Origin: Spirochaetales bacterium
GTDB taxonomy: Bacteria > Spirochaetota > Spirochaetia > DSM-2461
Direction of reading: 5' to 3'
Length of the DNA stretch: 64,000 bases
NCBI GenBank assembly: GCA_016936555.1
Contig: JAFGXR010000034.1
Span: forward strand, 26,267 to 90,266
The notes below the pieces were generated by a model, which did not search any database, had not been told where the DNA came from, and saw nothing but the letters and a program-made list of their open reading frames with translations. Positions 16,446-25,362 of this stretch are shown here, piece after piece (the stretch's first letter is position 1; each line of letters opens with the position of its first letter). The translations under genes and the position numbers were made by a program.

Positions 16446-18700
16446 TCTGCTGCTCCTTCCAGTTTGATGGGCAGGGAGAACTGCCGCACTCCCGTAGCGT
16501 TATAGATGGCATTGGCAATGGCTGCCGCGGCTATTTCCGTTGCCGGCTCGCCTATTCCCTTCACTCCCGAAGGAGTGGTTCTGTCCTCGTTTTCGATAAT
16601 GATCGCTTCGATTTCCGGCATATCCACCGATTTGGGAATCCTGTATTTGTTGAAGTTCGGGTTCATGATTTTCCCGCCTTCAATCTGAAGGTCTTCCGTC
16701 AGAGCCATTCCCAGTCCCTGGGCGATGCCGCCGTAGATCTGTCCTTTCACCAGCTCGGGATTGATAGCCCGCCCCACATCGTGGCCGGCTGTGGCCTTGA
16801 TCACTTTGACTTTCCCTGTCTTTTTATTGACGGTCAATTCCACGACGTTACAGCTGTAGACGTAGGTGAAGTAAGCGTCGCCCGCGCCGACTTCATCATC
16901 CCAGGAGACCCGCGGAGCTTTGTACTCGCCGAAGGCGAAGGGATAAGTTCTGTGGAGAAACATCCTGTGCATGGCCTCTTCCCAGGTGAGAGAATAACTT
17001 CCCCCGGCCACGAGCCTGTCCTTTTCAAAACGGATGTCTTCGGGGTCGCAGCGGAAATCGTCGCTCAGAGTTTCCCGGATGATCTTCTTGAGCTTTGCCG
17101 AGGCTTTCCGGACGGCGCTGACCCCCATCATGGTTCCCCGCGTCGCCACGGTGGTTCCGCTGTCGGGTATGGAGGTTGTGGACGACCGGTTGTAGCGGAT
17201 ACGCGAAAGGGGAACATCAAACTCCTCGGCCAGCGCCAGCATCATAACCGACTGGGCGCCCTGCCCGTTCTCGTGAATCCCCGTATCGAGTACGATCGAT
17301 CCGTCGAACTGGCAGTTGACCATACAGGCGGCGAAATCGAGACCTTCCGCACCGACACTGGATCCCCTGTAGGAGATAGCCAGCCCCGTGCCGTATAATT
17401 CATCGCTATCGGATTTTCCCCGGCTGCTCTTCTTCACATTTTCAAGATACCCCGATCTGGCTATGACCTTGTCCATGACCTCTTCCATGGAGACGATATG
17501 GCTGTCCAGCTTCTGGCCGGTAATGGTGATACTGTCCTGCCGGACCATATTGATCCGCCGGAACTCCACGGGATCCAAATCCAGTTCCTCGGCGCAGATA
17601 TCCATCATCTGCTCGATGGCGAAGTTGACCTGAGGCGTTCCGAACCCCCTCATGGCGCCGGTGAAAACATTGTTCGTTGCCACTCCGATCACATCGGTAT
17701 GGACGTTGTCCACGACATAAGGGCCGGCGCACTGGGCGGTGGACCGCCAGGTGGACCAGGGCGTGGTGGAAGTGATCCCCCCCGACTCGGAGAGCATATA
17801 GGTATTGAGGGCGAGAATTTTTCCCTCAGGGGAAAGACCGTATTTATATTTCATGATGTAGGGGTTGCGCTTGTAGCTCTCCCGGAAAGACCACTCGCGG
17901 TCGTATAGGATTTTTACGGGGACCCGGAGCAGAGACGCGGCGAGAGCGGCCCGTGCGGCGATGACCGAAATGGTGTCGTCCTTTCCTCCGAAACTGCCTC
18001 CCGTCGGGTGACTGTAGACGACGAAATCGGCAAACTGGCGGTTCAGAAAGGCGGAACAGTATCGCCTCGTACTGAAGGGGTGCTGGAATGTCCCGTAAAG
18101 CTCGATCGTCCCGTCAGTCAAGGGATTGGCGAAAGCGCACTCCGGTTCCATATAGGCGTGTTCCACGAAAGGCGTACGGAATTCTCTCTCGACGATTTTG
18201 TAACAGGCGGGAAACACCGCTTCGGCATTTCCCCGGCGCACATGATGATGGGTCACCTTATTCCCGGGAAACTTTTCGTTTACCAGATTGGATTTTGCTC
18301 CCAAAGCAGTTTTCTGATCGAGAACCGGTTCCAGCTCTTTCAGCTCCCATTTGACAAGGGCGGCAGCCTGAAGTGCGATGTCTCTCGTATCGGCCACCAC
18401 CAGAGCTATAACATCGCCGTGATAGCGGATCTTCTCCCTGGCGAAGATATAGTGGTCGTGCTCGATCTGGCCCCATGCCGGCTCGCCGGGCACATCTTTC
18501 CAGGTGAGAACTTTTCTCACGCCCGGGAAGGATTCCGCTTCAGCCGTATCGATACCGAGAATTTCTGCGTGAACCGAATCGGTGTAGACGGGAACACCGT
18601 GTATCATACCGTGAAACGTATAATCGTCTGCGTATTTAGCCCGGCCGGTGACTTTCGCGACCGCATCATTGCGAAATACTTTCTTCTCTGAATCTTCCAT
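16442..18700 (-). CDS. Molybdenum hydroxylase large (Mo-binding) subunit, xanthine dehydrogenase family
   Basis: 752 residues. Cofactor motifs GGSFGGKDD, AMRGFGTPQ and the catalytic GIGEPATE (Glu) are in place. The start at MEDSEKKV follows GGAGG by 10 nt; a TTG at 18727 is a poorer choice. The neighbouring divergent purine permease argues for xanthine, hypoxanthine or a related purine as substrate. Aldehyde or nicotinate-type hydroxylation cannot be excluded from motifs alone. First gene of a two-gene operon behind a strong promoter. Confidence 0.9.
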   Translation of the reverse strand: MEDSEKKVFRNDAVAKVTGRAKYADDYTFHGMIHGVPVYTDSVHAEILGIDTAEAESFPGVRKVLTWKDVPGEPAWGQIEHDHYIFAREKIRYHGDVIALVVADTRDIALQAAALVKWELKELEPVLDQKTALGAKSNLVNEKFPGNKVTHHHVRRGNAEAVFPACYKIVEREFRTPFVEHAYMEPECAFANPLTDGTIELYGTFQHPFSTRRYCSAFLNRQFADFVVYSHPTGGSFGGKDDTISVIAARAALAASLLRVPVKILYDREWSFRESYKRNPYIMKYKYGLSPEGKILALNTYMLSESGGITSTTPWSTWRSTAQCAGPYVVDNVHTDVIGVATNNVFTGAMRGFGTPQVNFAIEQMMDICAEELDLDPVEFRRINMVRQDSITITGQKLDSHIVSMEEVMDKVIARSGYLENVKKSSRGKSDSDELYGTGLAISYRGSSVGAEGLDFAACMVNCQFDGSIVLDTGIHENGQGAQSVMMLALAEEFDVPLSRIRYNRSSTTSIPDSGTTVATRGTMMGVSAVRKASAKLKKIIRETLSDDFRCDPEDIRFEKDRLVAGGSYSLTWEEAMHRMFLHRTYPFAFGEYKAPRVSWDDEVGAGDAYFTYVYSCNVVELTVNKKTGKVKVIKATAGHDVGRAINPELVKGQIYGGIAQGLGMALTEDLQIEGGKIMNPNFNKYRIPKSVDMPEIEAIIIENEDRTTPSGVKGIGEPATEIAAAAIANAIYNATGVRQFSLPIKLEGAAE

Positions 18701-18785
18701 AATCAGGCAGCCTCCAAAGGTAAACAAGTTCTTATCGCAATCTTTCTATTTGAATTGAAAAAGACAGGGAGAAATCAATAGTGAA

Positions 18786-18814
18786 AATTTATCCCTCAAA
18801 GTAAAAAATGTCAA
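18786..18814 (-). promoter_or_regulatory. Promoter of the molybdenum hydroxylase operon
   Basis: On the minus strand a perfect TTGACA (18814-18809), a 17-nt spacer and TAAATT (18791-18786), about 85 nt before the start codon. A 6-bp inverted repeat, CAGAAT-N7-ATTCTG (18844-18862), lies between this promoter and the divergent permease gene and could bind a regulator of both. Confidence 0.6.
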
Positions 18815-18933
18815 GAAAATGCCGTCTCCATATTTACATTTTTCAGAATATCAGACATTCTGTCAATTTTTGCTGTCGCGATTCTGAAATCCGTTATACA
18901 ATAGACAAAAATCTATACAACGGAAGGTCAATA

Positions 18934-20334
18934 ATGAGTGATACAAATCGCAAGATCGCTACGGACATGATCTACAGGCTGAATGACAAGCCCCCTGTAG
19001 CTCAATCGTTTTTCGCTGCACTGCAGCACATGATGGCAATTTTCATCGGGATCATCACCCCGCCCGTCGTCATCGGCGGAGCTTTGGGCCTGACTCCCGA
19101 CCTCAAGGCATTCATCATCAGCATGGCTCTATTCGCATCGGGCATCTCCACCTTCATACAGATAAAGAAGATCGGCCCCATCGGTTCCGGCCTTCTCAGT
19201 ATCCAGGGAACCAGTTTCACATTTCTCACCCTCTCCATCGGGATCGGACTTTCGGTTCTGGCAGGCGGCGGGACTCAGGAACAGGCGCTGGGAACGATTT
19301 TCGGCGTTTGTATCATTGCATCCCCCGTTGAAATGATTTTCAGCCGCTTCATTCCCCTGCTGAAAAAAATTATCACCCCCCTTGTCAGCGGTATCGTCGT
19401 AACGCTTATCGGTATGTCCCTCATTAAAGTCGGTATCACCGATATCGGCGGGGGCCAATGGCTGCTCGACAACAAACCGGAACTCTTCGCCAATCCCGTG
19501 AACCTCATGCTCGCCGGAATCGTGCTGGTCGTTGTCATCCTGTTCAACCGCAGTTCCAACAAATGGTTCAGAATGGGTGCCGTCGTTTTCGGTCTGGTCG
19601 TGGGATACACCGTGGCCGCCTTTATGGGAAAAGTAAATTTCTCGAGCATCAGCACTCTCAAGATCATCACAGCGCCCATCCCCTTCCGCTTCGGCTTTCA
19701 CATCGCCTGGGGTTATGTCATCCCCATGGCCCTGCTTTATCTAATCACCACAGTGGAATCGATCGGAGACCTGACGGCGACATCGATGATTTCGGGAGAG
19801 CCCTTCGAAGGTGATCTCTATATCAAACGTATTTCCGGCGGAGTTCTGGGAGACGGAGTCAACAGCGCCATCGCGGGCATCTTCAACTCCTTCCCCAACA
19901 CGACATTCAGCCAGAACAACGGCGTTATACAGATGACAGGCGTCGCCAGCAGATACGTTGGTTACTGGATCGCCGGACTTCTGGTCCTGATGGGAATGTT
20001 CCCCATCGTCGGAGGCCTTTTCTCCGTCATTCCCAACTCGGTCCTCGGAGGAGCCACCATCATCATGTTCGGGACAGTCGCCGCTTCGGGAATCAGAATC
20101 ATCGCCACCAACACCATCAACCGAAGAGGCGTTCTGATCATGGCCCTCTCCTTCGGTCTCGGCCTCGGCGTTGTATTCGTGCCCCAGATACTCTCCCACG
20201 CGCCGTCCATCATCAAGCAGATCTTCGGTTCCGCTATCACAACCGGCGGTCTCACGGCAATCTTTCTCAATATCGTGCTTCCCCGCTCTTTCCACAAACA
20301 GGAAGTGGGACACGATCCGATGGACAATGCCTGA
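18934..20334 (+). CDS. Xanthine/uracil permease (NCS2 family)
   Basis: 466 residues, about 13-14 hydrophobic segments. Nucleobase:cation symporter of the inner membrane. Family marks include QHMMAIFIGIITPP near the N-terminus and TTVESIGDLTATS followed by NTTFSQNNGVIQMTGVASR, the substrate-site region, where the family's conserved Q/E-N-G-x4-T pattern is visible. The start is at MSDTNRK, behind GGAAGG; a frame extending to 18808 has no family similarity. Divergent from the molybdenum hydroxylase, which suggests uptake of its purine substrate. Confidence 0.93.
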   Translation: MSDTNRKIATDMIYRLNDKPPVAQSFFAALQHMMAIFIGIITPPVVIGGALGLTPDLKAFIISMALFASGISTFIQIKKIGPIGSGLLSIQGTSFTFLTLSIGIGLSVLAGGGTQEQALGTIFGVCIIASPVEMIFSRFIPLLKKIITPLVSGIVVTLIGMSLIKVGITDIGGGQWLLDNKPELFANPVNLMLAGIVLVVVILFNRSSNKWFRMGAVVFGLVVGYTVAAFMGKVNFSSISTLKIITAPIPFRFGFHIAWGYVIPMALLYLITTVESIGDLTATSMISGEPFEGDLYIKRISGGVLGDGVNSAIAGIFNSFPNTTFSQNNGVIQMTGVASRYVGYWIAGLLVLMGMFPIVGGLFSVIPNSVLGGATIIMFGTVAASGIRIIATNTINRRGVLIMALSFGLGLGVVFVPQILSHAPSIIKQIFGSAITTGGLTAIFLNIVLPRSFHKQEVGHDPMDNA

Positions 20335-20345
20335 CAATTCATATA

Positions 20346-20372
20346 GGGCTGCCCCGGCAGCCCTTTTTTTTT
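20346..20372 (+). terminator. Rho-independent terminator of the permease gene
   Basis: 8-bp stem GGGCTGCC/GGCAGCCC (20346-20363) with a 2-nt centre, then nine T residues. The T tract reaches the stop codon of the convergent AraC gene. Confidence 0.9.
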
Positions 20373-21213
20373 ACAATGGATAGTTTCTTCTGAAAGTGTC
20401 GGGCGAAATCCCTTTGATTCTTTTAAATACCTTGCTGAAGTGAAATCTGTCGCGGTAACCGAGCCGGGCGGAAATATCGTCCAGCTTATCCCGGGAACTG
20501 AGTATCTGCTCCGCCGCAATCTGGATCTTCAGAGAGTCTATATAGTGCTTCGGCCCCATGCCCGTTCTTTCCCGGAAGACCCTCCTGAACTGGTTTTCAC
20601 TGAGATTGCAGAAAGACGCCATTTCCCCGACGGTCCACCATCTGTCCTGGGAACGGCTGAGTTTATTCAGAAGAAGACCGATCTTATCCTCCATGCCCCC
20701 CTTCCCGGCCTCTTCCCTTTCCCGGAAAAGGTCGTAGAGAAGCTGCTGAAGCGCCCCGTTGGCCCGGATCTGCCCGGCATCGGAGAGATTCAGAGCCTCC
20801 TGAATAACAGGCAGAAGCCTCCGGCTTTTTCCGATGGAAACGATTCCGTTATCGAAAACCCCGCTCTGAAAAAGGAAATCCGCAACAGGTCCGTCAAAGC
20901 AGATAAAATCTTCAACAAACTTCGTTCCGTCACCGCCGTAACTCTGAACAAATCCGGGAGTGGAAACAACCCCTTCCCCTGCTGAAAAATAACGGATAGG
21001 ATCTCCCGGTGTCCAGTACCAGCCTTTCCCCTCAATCAGGTGACAGATACTGTAATAGGAAAACCGTCGGGGAACGGGTTTTTCCAGTGGCTCGTATGAC
21101 ACCCCTCTCTGGAAGTGAGATATTCTGAATCCGCTTTTCCGGTGAATTTCCCTCTCTCCCGGCTGTTTATCGTATTCGATTATATCTATATTGTTGATTT
21201 TGACATCACCCAT
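20371..21213 (-). CDS. AraC-family transcriptional regulator
   Basis: 280 residues. The N-terminal half looks like a cupin sensor (HLIEGKGWYW, then YFSAGEG). The C-terminal ~100 residues carry two helix-turn-helix motifs, including SENQFRRVFRERTGMGPKHY and GYRDRFHFSKVFKRIKGISP, typical of AraC/XylS. It lies divergent to the GH20 hexosaminidase gene, so a role in amino-sugar use is likely. No strong ribosome site is visible at the ATG. Confidence 0.88.
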   Translation of the reverse strand: MGDVKINNIDIIEYDKQPGEREIHRKSGFRISHFQRGVSYEPLEKPVPRRFSYYSICHLIEGKGWYWTPGDPIRYFSAGEGVVSTPGFVQSYGGDGTKFVEDFICFDGPVADFLFQSGVFDNGIVSIGKSRRLLPVIQEALNLSDAGQIRANGALQQLLYDLFREREEAGKGGMEDKIGLLLNKLSRSQDRWWTVGEMASFCNLSENQFRRVFRERTGMGPKHYIDSLKIQIAAEQILSSRDKLDDISARLGYRDRFHFSKVFKRIKGISPDTFRRNYPL

Positions 21214-21275
21214 GGTGTTTTTTTACATCCTCATAGGCTAAAAATCAAGTTAAACTGAGTGATATGGAGGATATA

Positions 21276-22841
21276 ATGTCTACCAGCAATAAGATAAGCC
21301 TGATTCCCGATGTTTCGGAAATTAAAACAATTGATTCGATTTTTACATTAACAGCCTCAACTTCGATCTCTGTCTCAACCGGGGAGATTATGAACAAGGG
21401 ACATCTGCTCCGCGGCTATTTAGCCGTGCCGACGGGATTCCCACTCCCCTTATCTGTCGGACATGAGGGTGAGATCCAACTGATACTCGAAGGAGAACCG
21501 GACAAAAGCCTGGAGGAACCGGGAGATGAGAGCTACAGTATATGCATTACGGAGAAAAACTGCCTTCTGAAGGCACCCGCTCCGGCTGGCCTGGCAAGAG
21601 CCGTCCAGACATTCCGACAGCTTTTTCCTGCGGGGATCTTCTCTTCAGAACCTGACAAAATAATTGCCTGGGAAATACCCGGCTGTGAGATCTCCGACTC
21701 GCCCCGCTTCCCCTGGAGGGGAATGCACCTCGATGTGTGCCGTCACTTTTTCACCAAAGAAGAGGTGATGCGTTTTATCGATCTGATAGCACTGTACAGA
21801 TTCAACCGCTTCCACTTCCATCTGACTGAAGACCAGGGTTGGCGCCTTGAAATAAAAAAATACCCCGGCCTGACGGAAGTCGGAGCCTGGAGGGATTCGA
21901 CACTGATCGGCCACGCTCTGGATAAACCGAAACGCTACGACGATACACGGTACGGCGGGTTCTACACACAGGATGATATCAGGGAGATCGTTGCCTTCGC
22001 CGCCATGAGGGAAATAACCATAGTTCCGGAAATCGATATGCCCGGACATATGCAGGCGGCCATTTCCGCTTATCCCGAACTGGGCTGTACGGATCAGACA
22101 CTCAGACCGCTCTGCCACTGGGGCATCTGCGAGCACATACTGAATGTCGAGGAGTCGACCGTCAGCTTTATGAAAGATGTCCTCGACGAAGTGATGGAGC
22201 TCTTTCCGGGGAAATACATACACATAGGCGGCGATGAGGCCCTCAAATACGAATGGGAAGAGCAGAGACGGGTCCAGGACAGAATGGCGGAACTGGGTCT
22301 AAAAGGGGAAATGGAATTGCAGAGCTGGTTTATCCGTCAGATGGCAGAGCATATCCAGTCGAATGGCCGTGAAGTTATCGGATGGGACGAGATCCTGGAA
22401 GGCGGTCTGGCTGCTGGTGCTGCCGTCATGAGCTGGCGCGGGGAAAAAGGCGGGATCGAAGCCGCTTCCCTGGGCCACAAAGTGGTTATGACACCGGAAG
22501 AATACGTCTATTTCGACCATTATCAGGGAGATAAGGAAAGCGAGCCGCTGGCCATTCACGGCTATACCACTGTGGAGAAAGTCTATTCCTATGATGTCGT
22601 CCCGCCGGTCCTTCCCGACAAACAGAAGCATCTGATTCTGGGTTCGCAGGGGCAGCTATGGTCCGAATATATTCCCGATTTCAAACATCTGGAATATATG
22701 GCTTTTCCGAGAGTCTGCGCACTGTCCGAAGTTCTCTGGCTGGAAAAAGAGAAAAGAGATTTTTCCTCATTTTCAAAACGGCTTGAAAATCACAAATCTG
22801 TTCTTGAAAATCTGAACGTCAATTACCGGAAAGGTAATTAA
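21276..22841 (+). CDS. Beta-N-acetylhexosaminidase, GH20 family
   Basis: 521 residues. It removes terminal GlcNAc/GalNAc from glycans or chito-oligosaccharides. After an N-terminal GH20b-like domain (1-140) the barrel shows RGMHLDVCRHFF, HFHLTEDQGWRLEIKKYP and the catalytic Asp-Glu of HIGGDEAL, then VIGWDEILEGG. The start at MSTSNK has GGAGG 5 nt upstream; the ATG at 21264 carries that site inside it. No signal peptide is seen, so it acts in the cytoplasm on imported sugars, consistent with the adjacent AraC regulator and the PTS IIA gene. Confidence 0.92.
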   Translation: MSTSNKISLIPDVSEIKTIDSIFTLTASTSISVSTGEIMNKGHLLRGYLAVPTGFPLPLSVGHEGEIQLILEGEPDKSLEEPGDESYSICITEKNCLLKAPAPAGLARAVQTFRQLFPAGIFSSEPDKIIAWEIPGCEISDSPRFPWRGMHLDVCRHFFTKEEVMRFIDLIALYRFNRFHFHLTEDQGWRLEIKKYPGLTEVGAWRDSTLIGHALDKPKRYDDTRYGGFYTQDDIREIVAFAAMREITIVPEIDMPGHMQAAISAYPELGCTDQTLRPLCHWGICEHILNVEESTVSFMKDVLDEVMELFPGKYIHIGGDEALKYEWEEQRRVQDRMAELGLKGEMELQSWFIRQMAEHIQSNGREVIGWDEILEGGLAAGAAVMSWRGEKGGIEAASLGHKVVMTPEEYVYFDHYQGDKESEPLAIHGYTTVEKVYSYDVVPPVLPDKQKHLILGSQGQLWSEYIPDFKHLEYMAFPRVCALSEVLWLEKEKRDFSSFSKRLENHKSVLENLNVNYRKGN

Positions 22842-23277
22842 AAAGTCCGACCACCTCCGCGGCTGACCCGGCGCGGAGGACTTTTTCGCAGAAAGCCGAG
22901 TCCCGGCTGATATTTGCAATCTCCGTCAGGGCCTGGAGATGAGGTCCCGTCTGATCGGGAGCCGCGAGAATGAGAAAAAAGATAGTCGAAGGCTGCCCGT
23001 CCAGCGAGTCAAAATCAATTCCATCGGGGGAGAGCCCGACGGCAACGGTAAGCTCTTCGATTCCCGGTATTTTGGCATGGGGGATGGCGATTCCTCCGCC
23101 GAGACCTGTACTCGAAAGCTCTTCTCTATCGAGAATGGCTTTATGGGCTGTCTTAATATCTTTCAGCTTTCCCGCATCTTTCAGGATGTTGAGAAGCTCC
23201 ACGATCACTTTATCTTTGTATTTGGACTTGAGGGGAATCTTTACAGTTTTTTCATCTATCGCTTCGAAAAGGGCCAT
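22819..23277 (-). CDS. PTS EIIA-type protein, fructose/PtsN class
   Basis: 152 residues, a single EIIA domain. The phospho-accepting His is in GGGIAIPHAK, with the family segments ELSSTGLGGG and FFLILAAPD. No EIIB or EIIC domain is adjacent, so it is either a regulatory nitrogen-PTS (PtsN-like) protein or serves a permease elsewhere. Its last 23 nt overlap the end of the hexosaminidase gene, convergently. The ribosome site is weak. Confidence 0.85.
   Translation of the reverse strand: MALFEAIDEKTVKIPLKSKYKDKVIVELLNILKDAGKLKDIKTAHKAILDREELSSTGLGGGIAIPHAKIPGIEELTVAVGLSPDGIDFDSLDGQPSTIFFLILAAPDQTGPHLQALTEIANISRDSAFCEKVLRAGSAAEVVGLFNYLSGN
22840..22886 (+). terminator. Terminator of the hexosaminidase gene, embedded in the PTS gene
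   Basis: Two stacked stems: AAAAAGTCC with GGACTTTTT, and CCTCCGCG (22854-22861) with CGCGGAGG (22872-22879), separated by a one-sided 5-nt bulge. The T run follows. The whole structure lies inside the 3' coding end of the convergent PTS IIA gene. Confidence 0.75.
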
Positions 23278-23325
23278 AAATGTAAAATAGGGGATTTCAC
23301 CAAAAGAAACAAGAAGGTTTTCAGC

Positions 23326-23688
23326 TCAACAGGCAATCCGGAACCGTGCATTGCAGATAATGGCCCCGTCATTCTCTCTTATAATGGATTGGTGGCAGAT
23401 TCTTTCCTTCTCCCCGTCAGAATCCATGCGGCACAGAAGAATTAAATTATCACCGGCAAAACTCTGGCTGTTATAGTTGAGTTCGATAAAAGTTATTTCC
23501 TTTAATTCGATATCAACTTCCTTCAGCTGCAGCATATCGAGGCTATGCCCCAGAGCCTCGATATGATTCACAGCGGAATCCTGCATAAAGTCGCACAAAA
23601 AAGAGGGATGAACAAACCTCTCTTCGGAGACATGAAAAAAACGTACGGGATATTGATGCCTCCAGATCCTGTTCTCGACAGCTTCCAC
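23326..23688 (-). CDS. Small hotdog-like thioesterase, possibly a shortened acyl-ACP thioesterase
   Basis: About 120 residues from a GTG at 23688, which has GAAGAGG 8 nt upstream; a TTG at 23724 would add 12 residues. The first half (FHVSEERFVHPSFLCDFMQD, then SAVNHIEALG) resembles the N-terminal hotdog helix of bacterial acyl-ACP thioesterases. The second half (ITFIELNYNSQSFAGD, ENDGAIICNARFRI) resembles the strands of their second hotdog. A single composite domain is therefore suggested. The catalytic residues of that family are not evident, so activity is uncertain. Confidence 0.55.
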   Translation of the reverse strand: MEAVENRIWRHQYPVRFFHVSEERFVHPSFLCDFMQDSAVNHIEALGHSLDMLQLKEVDIELKEITFIELNYNSQSFAGDNLILLCRMDSDGEKERICHQSIIRENDGAIICNARFRIAC

Positions 23689-23754
23689 AAACACTACCTC
23701 TTCCCGATGTGTGCTTATGTTCAATATTTAACTTTATAATTTTTAAACTGTCAA

Positions 23755-24645
23755 CTATGATTCAAAATTATATTCGCAGAGATCTATAAGCTGTATGCGG
23801 TTATCCACACCGATCTTGTTGAATATCCGGTAGAGATGCTGTTTCACCGTACTCTCCTTGATATTCAGCTGTTCGGAGATTTCTTTGTTCGATGCCCGGA
23901 ATTTAACGAGAATCCTTATAACATTGATCTCCGATGGTGTCAGATTGCATTTTTCAAAATCAAAGGGCTCTTTCGTGCTTTTAAAATCGAGATACTGCTT
24001 TTCCAGCTCTTCAAACTGCTTCTGGCTCTGGGAGATCCGGTCCCTGAGCTTGTCCCGGTCTATAACCAGATTGAGGATTTCGTTTTTCATCCTCTTTTCA
24101 TTGCTGATGATTTTATCCAGTTCCAGTTTAAAAACCATATAACAGACGAATAGGAAAAAAGTCATGAACATAACAACCTGCAGACCGGCGACCACTCTTC
24201 CCGCATGCCAGGCTGAAAACCCGATAAATGAAATGACCATAAAATAAAGAATCATGATTTTGGCTATCAGACTCTTTTCCAGCATTCTGTATTTATACAT
24301 GAGCGCGATAGCCAGAATACCGAATGTCAAACCGTAAATACCATTGTACTGATCCCAAACGGATATGGTAAAAGCGGCAAAAATTACAAGGATCTGAACT
24401 AACTGTACGATATAGCTGCTTTTGCGTATATAAGAAAAAACAATGAATGGAATTGTCAGCAGTAAGGTTAGAAATACAGTTATATCTGTCATTACTTCTC
24501 TCAGATTCAAGTGACTGACAAATAAGCTAAGCATTATATTTGCAACAGTTGCGAAAAGTCCTGAAATGGAAAAAATAACGGATATTCTTCTTTGAACCTG
24601 AAGAATATTGTCTGAGTCTTCTTGGGAAATATAGTTTTTCTTCAT
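23755..24645 (-). CDS. Membrane-bound LuxR-type regulator
   Basis: 296 residues. About six hydrophobic helices cover residues 20-185, then a charged coiled coil (about 185-235) and a C-terminal LuxR/GerE helix-turn-helix (LTPSEINVIRILVKF, NKEISEQLNIKESTVKQHLYRIF, NKIGV). The layout implies a transcription factor that stays in the inner membrane and senses a membrane or external signal. GAGG lies 8 nt before the ATG. Divergent from the unknown gene at 24787, which it may control; no target is proven. Confidence 0.82.
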   Translation of the reverse strand: MKKNYISQEDSDNILQVQRRISVIFSISGLFATVANIMLSLFVSHLNLREVMTDITVFLTLLLTIPFIVFSYIRKSSYIVQLVQILVIFAAFTISVWDQYNGIYGLTFGILAIALMYKYRMLEKSLIAKIMILYFMVISFIGFSAWHAGRVVAGLQVVMFMTFFLFVCYMVFKLELDKIISNEKRMKNEILNLVIDRDKLRDRISQSQKQFEELEKQYLDFKSTKEPFDFEKCNLTPSEINVIRILVKFRASNKEISEQLNIKESTVKQHLYRIFNKIGVDNRIQLIDLCEYNFES

Positions 24646-24699
24646 AATAAAGGCCTCATACTTTTGTGATTAGTGTAATATAAAGAAAGAGAATCATAA

Positions 24700-24734
24700 A
24701 GGTAAACATTACCTGTCGTATAACTTTAGTTATA
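24700..24734. promoter_or_regulatory. Two inverted repeats between divergent genes
   Basis: AGGTAA-ACA-TTACCT (24700-24714) is a perfect 6-bp inverted repeat, and TATAACT-TT-AGTTATA (24719-24734) a perfect 7-bp one. Both lie between the LuxR gene and the unknown gene at 24787. The 13-mer TATAACTTTAGTT recurs, inverted, before the MarR gene at 25937. Confidence 0.45.
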
Positions 24735-24786
24735 TTTGATGTTTTGGATTTCTTGTTTACCATTACCCAAAACCGGAGGTACTCCC

Positions 24787-25356
24787 ATGACAGAAAAAGC
24801 CCTAATGTACAATGAAAAAACAGAAGCGGGAACATTTTCAGAAACGACCTGGAATGATTTGATTGATAGACTGGCAATTCTTTTTGATTTTTCTGAAGAG
24901 AAAAAAATAAGATTCCAGAAAAACAGACTGGCAAAGCTGATTGCTGCGCTCCCATTTTTAGCAAAATGCGACGATCCCTACAGAACTGCGATCTCTCATC
25001 TTACTATTACATATCTTGCATCACATAAAGCGGGAAAAGATATTTTCAGCCATAACTTTGCCGATAACAAATCTTTAATGAATAGACTTGAACCCATTTC
25101 AAGTTTTAAGGGGGGTAATAAGTTAATCATTGACAGAGGGATGAATATTCTTGCTGTTATTATGCTCGCCGACCACAATAAAGATTGCAGAATTGACAAA
25201 ACAGAAGGGAAATACAATCCAGTTTCTTCGGGAATCTGGAATTTCGATGAAATATCCAGTGAACTGGAAATAAAAATAAACTCGGTTGATTGTCCGGCTA
25301 TGGATGACATTATCTCATTTGAGGACGCAAGAGCTTACTGGTGGGAGTATAGATAA
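24787..25356 (+). CDS. Unknown protein with an EF-hand-like loop
   Basis: 189 residues; family not recognised. The start is behind GGAGG at 7 nt (a frame to 24736 is rejected). No signal peptide or membrane segment. The first 110 residues are helical and charged. DHNKDCRIDKTE near residue 140 fits a canonical 12-residue EF-hand calcium loop (D1, N3, D5, I8, D9, E12), though only one is seen. It is convergent with the next unknown gene, stop codons 6 nt apart, and divergent from the LuxR regulator. Confidence 0.65.
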   Translation: MTEKALMYNEKTEAGTFSETTWNDLIDRLAILFDFSEEKKIRFQKNRLAKLIAALPFLAKCDDPYRTAISHLTITYLASHKAGKDIFSHNFADNKSLMNRLEPISSFKGGNKLIIDRGMNILAVIMLADHNKDCRIDKTEGKYNPVSSGIWNFDEISSELEIKINSVDCPAMDDIISFEDARAYWWEYR

Positions 25357-25362
25357 CTCCAG

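Noticed and set aside
18808..18933. An N-terminal extension of 42 residues on the purine permease.
   Set aside because: The extension overlaps the divergent promoter region, and the downstream ATG has a proper ribosome site and gives family length.
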